This document shows positions 63,001 through 64,000 of a stretch of DNA of 64,000 bases, piece after piece. Position 1 is the stretch's first letter, and the number at the start of each line of letters is the position of its first letter. The notes beneath the pieces were generated by a model that searched no databases, was not told the DNA's origin, and was given only the letters and a program-made list of their open reading frames with translations. The position numbers were made by a program, and so were the translations under genes. Source of the DNA: Mactromeris polynyma (Eukaryota > Mollusca > Bivalvia > Venerida > Mactridae); the NCBI GenBank assembly GCA_032209605.1, contig JASFXZ010000039.1, positions 2,418,001 to 2,482,000 on the forward strand, read 5' to 3'.

Positions 63001-64000
63001 TAAGAGTGGCAATGTCATTCATTTATGAAATAATAAGTATGTTCCTACATTTGATCAGTGAATAGTGAGAGTCTGGATGCGCAATACTTAAGTTATTCTC
63101 ATCCAAAGGAGTGTCTGTATCTTGTTCACTGATATATACATGTATATTGTTTATATTGGTAACAAAGAACAAAATTTACATACAATGAATAACTATAAGA
63201 AAATTTCTCACCATTTTCAGGAAAATCTGGGGAAAAAAAGAAATCAATAATTATGAAGCAGAACTTAAAATAACATAACTTCATTCCGGGTGTAAGCAAA
63301 TATGAGTTTTTATTTAGATATCGTGCATGTAGCATTTGATTTATCAATCATCAATAAAACTCAATAAAATATAATATAGCTGTTCCATGAGAATACCCGT
63401 AGGCCTATTAGTATGGCCTGACAAACGTTGTATTATTGTATGACAAATATATTTATCTAATAAAACATATATGAAGTAAAAAATGAAAATAATATTAATC
63501 CAAATGTGAAAAACAAGATACACAAAAATTAAAAACATGTTCACGCTCATTTAATTCACACCATAAATCAATCACAATTCAGCCACCATGTATTCTTATC
63601 AACATCATTAAATTAACTCAATAGTAGTACTTGTTTACGTTTATGTATGCTTTTGTGCCAAGTTTGCTATGAACTGCATTACCCGCTCCTTAGAAGGTCA
63701 TATGATGCAAATCTTTAATATGTGTAACATCATTTTTGACAAAAGTGAATAAAGTATAAACCTGTGCATTCTCCTATAAATCTCGCTACGATATCGTCTG
63801 TAAGCGTCGTAAGGCTATTGAAGTCCGTAACGGCAAATAAAGAGTCATTGATTGGTTCCAAAGAGCTCTGGTTTTGTTCTAAGGTTGCCTGTAGACCAAT
63901 TCCAATTGATAGCAAGTTGATATTATTTTGATTAGCCAGAGTCGTTAGTTCTATTGTTTCAGTAAGGTTAAAACTGTCTGTGATCATGATAGCCATATTC
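40913..64000 (-). CDS. Modular vWA / galaxin-repeat / coiled-coil matrix protein gene (5' end outside window)
   Basis: Twenty-one minus-strand exons can be placed in seven cassettes, each vWA exon, microexon, galaxin-like exon: 63762->64000, 63212-63226, 62082-62477; 61288-61857, 60363-60377, 59483-59878; 58657-59226, 57342-57356, 56474-56869; 55651-56220, 54306-54320, 53305-53700; 52489-53058, 51409-51423, 50497-50892; 49714-50281, 48568-48582, 47711-48235; 46419-46994, 45466-45489, 40913-45036. All internal boundaries are phase 1. vWA exons carry the MIDAS pattern DVSES...GGTYTG...TDGKS between flanking cysteines. Galaxin-like exons carry CCG-x-YxP-x-CCxG repeats. The protein is presumably secreted, binding ligands through metal-dependent vWA modules and disulfide-rich repeats, as in biomineral or adhesive matrices (inference). 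The exon at 49714 has a frameshift and the exon at 46419 has a stop, so the locus may be alternatively spliced or be two transcription units. No signal peptide is visible in the window. Confidence 0.8.
41251..42330 (-). repeat. Coding tandem repeat, 240-bp unit
   Basis: The segment CTTCTAGTTTGTCAATGCG (or a one-base variant) recurs at 41251, 41491, 41731 and 41971, exactly 240 bp apart, with a variant at 42187. The unit is 80 codons (SIKERLRYLRQKLKDIQESL...), so frame is conserved. Near identity between units implies recent expansion by unequal exchange. Confidence 0.9.
45466..45489 (-). CDS. 24-nt microexon, cassette 7
   Basis: A short exon between TTCCAG and GTAAGT encodes DAPKTVPN in phase 1. 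It occupies the same place as the 15-nt microexons but is three codons longer and lacks Phe-Pro. Confidence 0.65.
46419..46994 (-). CDS. vWA exon, cassette 7, with in-frame stop before the donor
   Basis: The 576-nt phase-1 exon opens CMNKKYDVAIVADMSES, with GGTNTGLAI and IITDGKS, so the MIDAS is complete. Where the others read GEC-TG|GT, this reads L-stop-C-H|GT: TAA at 46426-46428, followed by a Cys codon and a perfect GTAAGT donor. Translation through this exon would end here and lose the closing cysteine. It could be a terminal exon, a poison exon, or skipped. Confidence 0.85.
47319..47653. repeat. Intronic dispersed repeat with ~136-bp tandem subunits
   Basis: GATCGGAAACCATTT, AATCAGAAACCATTT and GATTGGAAACTAATTT occur about 136-138 bp apart. 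Each is followed by GAACTTGACCTGTAT and TTTCAAGAGT. The 3' end reads CAGACGGAAGGACATACAGG, reminiscent of a repeat end common in molluscan genomes (general knowledge). Confidence 0.6.
47711..48235 (-). CDS. Galaxin-like exon, cassette 6 (longer form)
   Basis: The 525-nt phase-1 exon opens VYCGDLEYDPDLYVCC and ends DSRCC at GTAAGT. It is 43 codons longer than the 396-nt exons because of additional di-cysteine repeats (CCDDVSLYN, CCNGKAYSP). Diverged from the recently amplified copies. Intact frame. Confidence 0.85.
48367..48475. mobile_element. Miniature transposon of the 'CTCAATATTAAGACC' family, copy 3
   Basis: Starts CAGTAAAACCTCAATAATAA, as at 51190, and continues to CTTAATATTGAGGTTGAA. 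The right end is lost. Confidence 0.6.
48568..48582 (-). CDS. 15-nt microexon, cassette 6
   Basis: AATTTCCAGCCCTGC lies between TTTCAG and the donor GTATGT. It encodes EFPAL in phase 1, keeping Phe-Pro. The donor differs from the GTGAGA of cassettes 1-5. Confidence 0.7.
49010..49345 (-). repeat. Dispersed repeat, copy C
   Basis: Its reverse complement matches 18826-19080 block by block (TTCCATCCATTAA, CTGTTTGTCCTCTTTGATTC, CTGTTCCCTTGC, GGTCTGTGTGG). It lies in the intron between the vWA exon 49714 and the microexon 48568. Confidence 0.6.
49714..50281 (-). pseudogene. vWA exon, cassette 6, broken by a 2-nt deletion
   Basis: The exon is bounded by normal splice signals and opens CANRQLDIAIVADVSES. 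It is 568 nt where its sisters are 570. Around 49838-49842 the plus strand reads CCTGCACCGATT instead of CCTGCAGACCGATT. The frame shifts after AVGIGAG and stops shortly after. The MIDAS residues lie before the break. Either the exon is dead, it is skipped (it is flanked by phase-1 introns), or the assembly has an error here. Confidence 0.82.
50497..50892 (-). CDS. Galaxin-like exon, cassette 5
   Basis: The 396-nt phase-1 exon opens VYCGSVPFNPSEQICC, has five di-cysteine repeats, and ends STCC at a GTAAGG donor. Intact frame. Confidence 0.88.
51190..51367. mobile_element. Miniature transposon of the 'CTCAATATTAAGACC' family, copy 4 (best preserved)
   Basis: Perfect 11-bp inverted ends CAGTAAAACCT ... 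AGGTTTTACTG enclose repeated CTCAATATTAAGACC motifs. It is 178 bp with no coding capacity. Related degenerate copies are at 23605, 29191 and 48367. Confidence 0.75.
51409..51423 (-). CDS. 15-nt microexon, cassette 5
   Basis: AATTTCCTGATTCCG between TTTTAG and GTGAGA encodes EFPDS in phase 1. A miniature transposon (51190-51367) inserted just 42 bp downstream in the intron. Confidence 0.75.
52489..53058 (-). CDS. vWA exon, cassette 5
   Basis: The 570-nt phase-1 exon opens CINRQLDIAIVADVSES and has intact MIDAS residues, with a local change TDGNS where the others have TDGKS. It ends FIGECTG. Intact frame. Confidence 0.9.
53305..53700 (-). CDS. Galaxin-like exon, cassette 4
   Basis: The 396-nt phase-1 exon opens VFCGSIPYNPSDQVCC, with Phe where the others have Tyr. 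It contains CCGTSKLYNPESDKCCGG and ends STCC at GTAAGA. Intact frame. Confidence 0.87.
53771..53820 (-). pseudogene. Truncated galaxin exon start (rearrangement remnant)
   Basis: After a TTACAG acceptor the first 50 nt of a galaxin-like exon (VYCGSNPYDPSTHVCC) match cassette 3 at 56869. The sequence then jumps at 53770 into what is normally intron upstream of a galaxin exon (ATAGAC..CATATGAACATATG). No donor follows and the frame soon stops. It lies between microexon 54306 and the intact exon 53305-53700. Confidence 0.8.
54306..54320 (-). CDS. 15-nt microexon, cassette 4
   Basis: AATTTCCTGATTCTG is identical to the microexon at 57342-57356, with the same flanking splice signals. Surrounding intron sequence is also shared, indicating a recent segmental duplication. 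Confidence 0.75.
55651..56220 (-). CDS. vWA exon, cassette 4
   Basis: The 570-nt phase-1 exon opens CINRQLDIAIVADVSES, and the MIDAS residues are complete. The intron to its left carries a run of about 12 C on the plus strand (55455-55472), G-rich on the transcript. Confidence 0.9.
56474..56869 (-). CDS. Galaxin-like exon, cassette 3
   Basis: The 396-nt phase-1 exon opens VYCGSNPYDPSTHVCC. One repeat reads CCAGYL instead of CCNGYP. Five di-cysteine repeats, intact frame, GTAAGG donor. Its first 50 nt also occur as the orphan fragment at 53771-53820. Confidence 0.88.
57342..57356 (-). CDS. 15-nt microexon, cassette 3
   Basis: AATTTCCTGATTCTG lies between an A-rich stretch ending TAG and a GTGAGA donor and encodes EFPDS in phase 1. 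The polypyrimidine tract on the transcript is a run of T immediately upstream. Confidence 0.75.
58657..59226 (-). CDS. vWA exon, cassette 3
   Basis: The 570-nt phase-1 exon encodes a full vWA module with MIDAS residues DVSES, GGTYTG, TDGKS and terminal ECTG. It is very similar to cassettes 2 and 4. The copy-specific change EAIKKLYTDVF distinguishes it. Confidence 0.9.
59483..59878 (-). CDS. Galaxin-like exon, cassette 2
   Basis: The 396-nt phase-1 exon opens VYCGSIPYNP and contains CCGTSKLYNPASDICCGG, then a CCCGTDMFD repeat, ending STCC at a GTAAGG donor. Reading frame intact. Confidence 0.88.
60363..60377 (-). CDS. 15-nt microexon, cassette 2
   Basis: AATTTCCTGATCCTG sits between a TAG acceptor and a GTGAGA donor. 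It encodes EFPDP in phase 1. Confidence 0.75.
61288..61857 (-). CDS. vWA exon, cassette 2
   Basis: The 570-nt phase-1 exon encodes a complete vWA domain of about 190 residues. It opens CGKRQLDVAIVADVSES, has RTGGTYTG and IITDGKS (MIDAS Asp/Ser/Ser, Thr, Asp), and ends FLEECTG. The flanking cysteines can form a disulfide that closes the module. Reading frame intact. Confidence 0.9.
62082..62477 (-). CDS. Galaxin-like exon, cassette 1
   Basis: The 396-nt phase-1 exon begins VYCGSVAYDP and ends ...DTSTCC at a GTAAGG donor. It has about five di-cysteine repeats (CCDG, CCGTSQLYNP, CCGG, CCGSVGY, CCCGTDMFD). The length is identical to four sister exons. Confidence 0.85.
63212..63226 (-). CDS. 15-nt microexon, cassette 1
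   Basis: ATTTTCCTGAAAATG lies between a CCCCAG acceptor and a GTGAGA donor. In phase 1 it encodes the linker core DFPEN. Position, length and the Phe-Pro pair match the microexons of the other cassettes. Confidence 0.75.
63762..64000 (-). CDS. vWA exon, cassette 1 (cut by window edge)
   Basis: The exon ends ...FIGECTG at a CACAG|GT donor like the other vWA exons. The visible C-terminal half of the domain has diverged from the internal copies: the metal-site region reads MITDSFN instead of IITDGKS, and spacing around QATLEQNQSS is altered. It is an older copy than cassettes 2-6. Confidence 0.8.

Noticed and set aside
1..64000. CRISPR array, prokaryotic operon or phage content
   Set aside because: The direct repeats are contiguous satellite monomers without unique spacers, and all supported genes are spliced eukaryotic genes.

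Overview
The window looks like AT-rich, intron-rich nuclear DNA from a marine invertebrate, most likely a bivalve or another mollusc. The evidence is GT/AG-spliced multi-exon genes, tRNA-derived SINE heads, several foldback and TA-flanked miniature transposons, dispersed repeats of a kind common in bivalve genomes, and modular extracellular genes built from phase-1 exons. No bacterial signatures, rRNA genes, functional tRNA genes or CRISPR arrays were seen.

Layout. (1) 1-17280 is a satellite-like composite array. Its basic monomer is about 169 bp and is itself a dimer of two diverged halves of 84-85 bp. Monomers are organised into longer composite units that begin at 1, 3342, 7139 and 11776. 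Each unit opens with a non-satellite arm of about 430 bp; three of these arms are preceded by a conserved GC-richer block of 207 bp. Three array positions carry the same 627-bp insertion next to a duplicated TAT. (2) 17281-21190 holds two SINE-like elements, a 175-bp hairpin element and a dispersed repeat, with no convincing gene. (3) 21217-36395 on the plus strand is a complete 20-exon gene. Its exons join in frame into 908 codons and resemble CEP95 (CCDC45), a centrosomal/ciliary protein with a calponin-homology-like N-terminus and a coiled-coil C-terminus. Introns and 3' flank are rich in small transposons. (4) 40913 to beyond 64000 on the minus strand is an unusual modular locus. Seven cassettes each consist of a von Willebrand factor A (vWA) exon, a microexon of 15 nt (24 nt in the last cassette) and a cysteine-rich galaxin-like exon. 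All these exons have phase-1 boundaries. The last galaxin-like exon is a single 4.1-kb exon that runs on into about 865 residues of charged coiled coil with near-identical 80-residue repeats. The 5' end of the locus lies outside the window.

How the pieces work together. The minus-strand locus reads as an expandable extracellular-matrix gene. vWA modules with intact MIDAS residues would provide metal-dependent ligand binding, and galaxin-type di-cysteine repeats would provide a disulfide-rich scaffold, as in calcified or otherwise hardened matrices. The long coil would provide oligomerisation. The internal cassettes are recent tandem duplicates, with introns that still align. The array also shows decay: a 2-nt deletion in one vWA exon, an in-frame TAA just before the splice donor of another, and a truncated galaxin exon start left by a rearrangement. 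Because every exon is symmetric, each damaged exon could be skipped without changing frame. This vWA/microexon/galaxin/coiled-coil architecture is the strongest candidate for something undescribed in the window.
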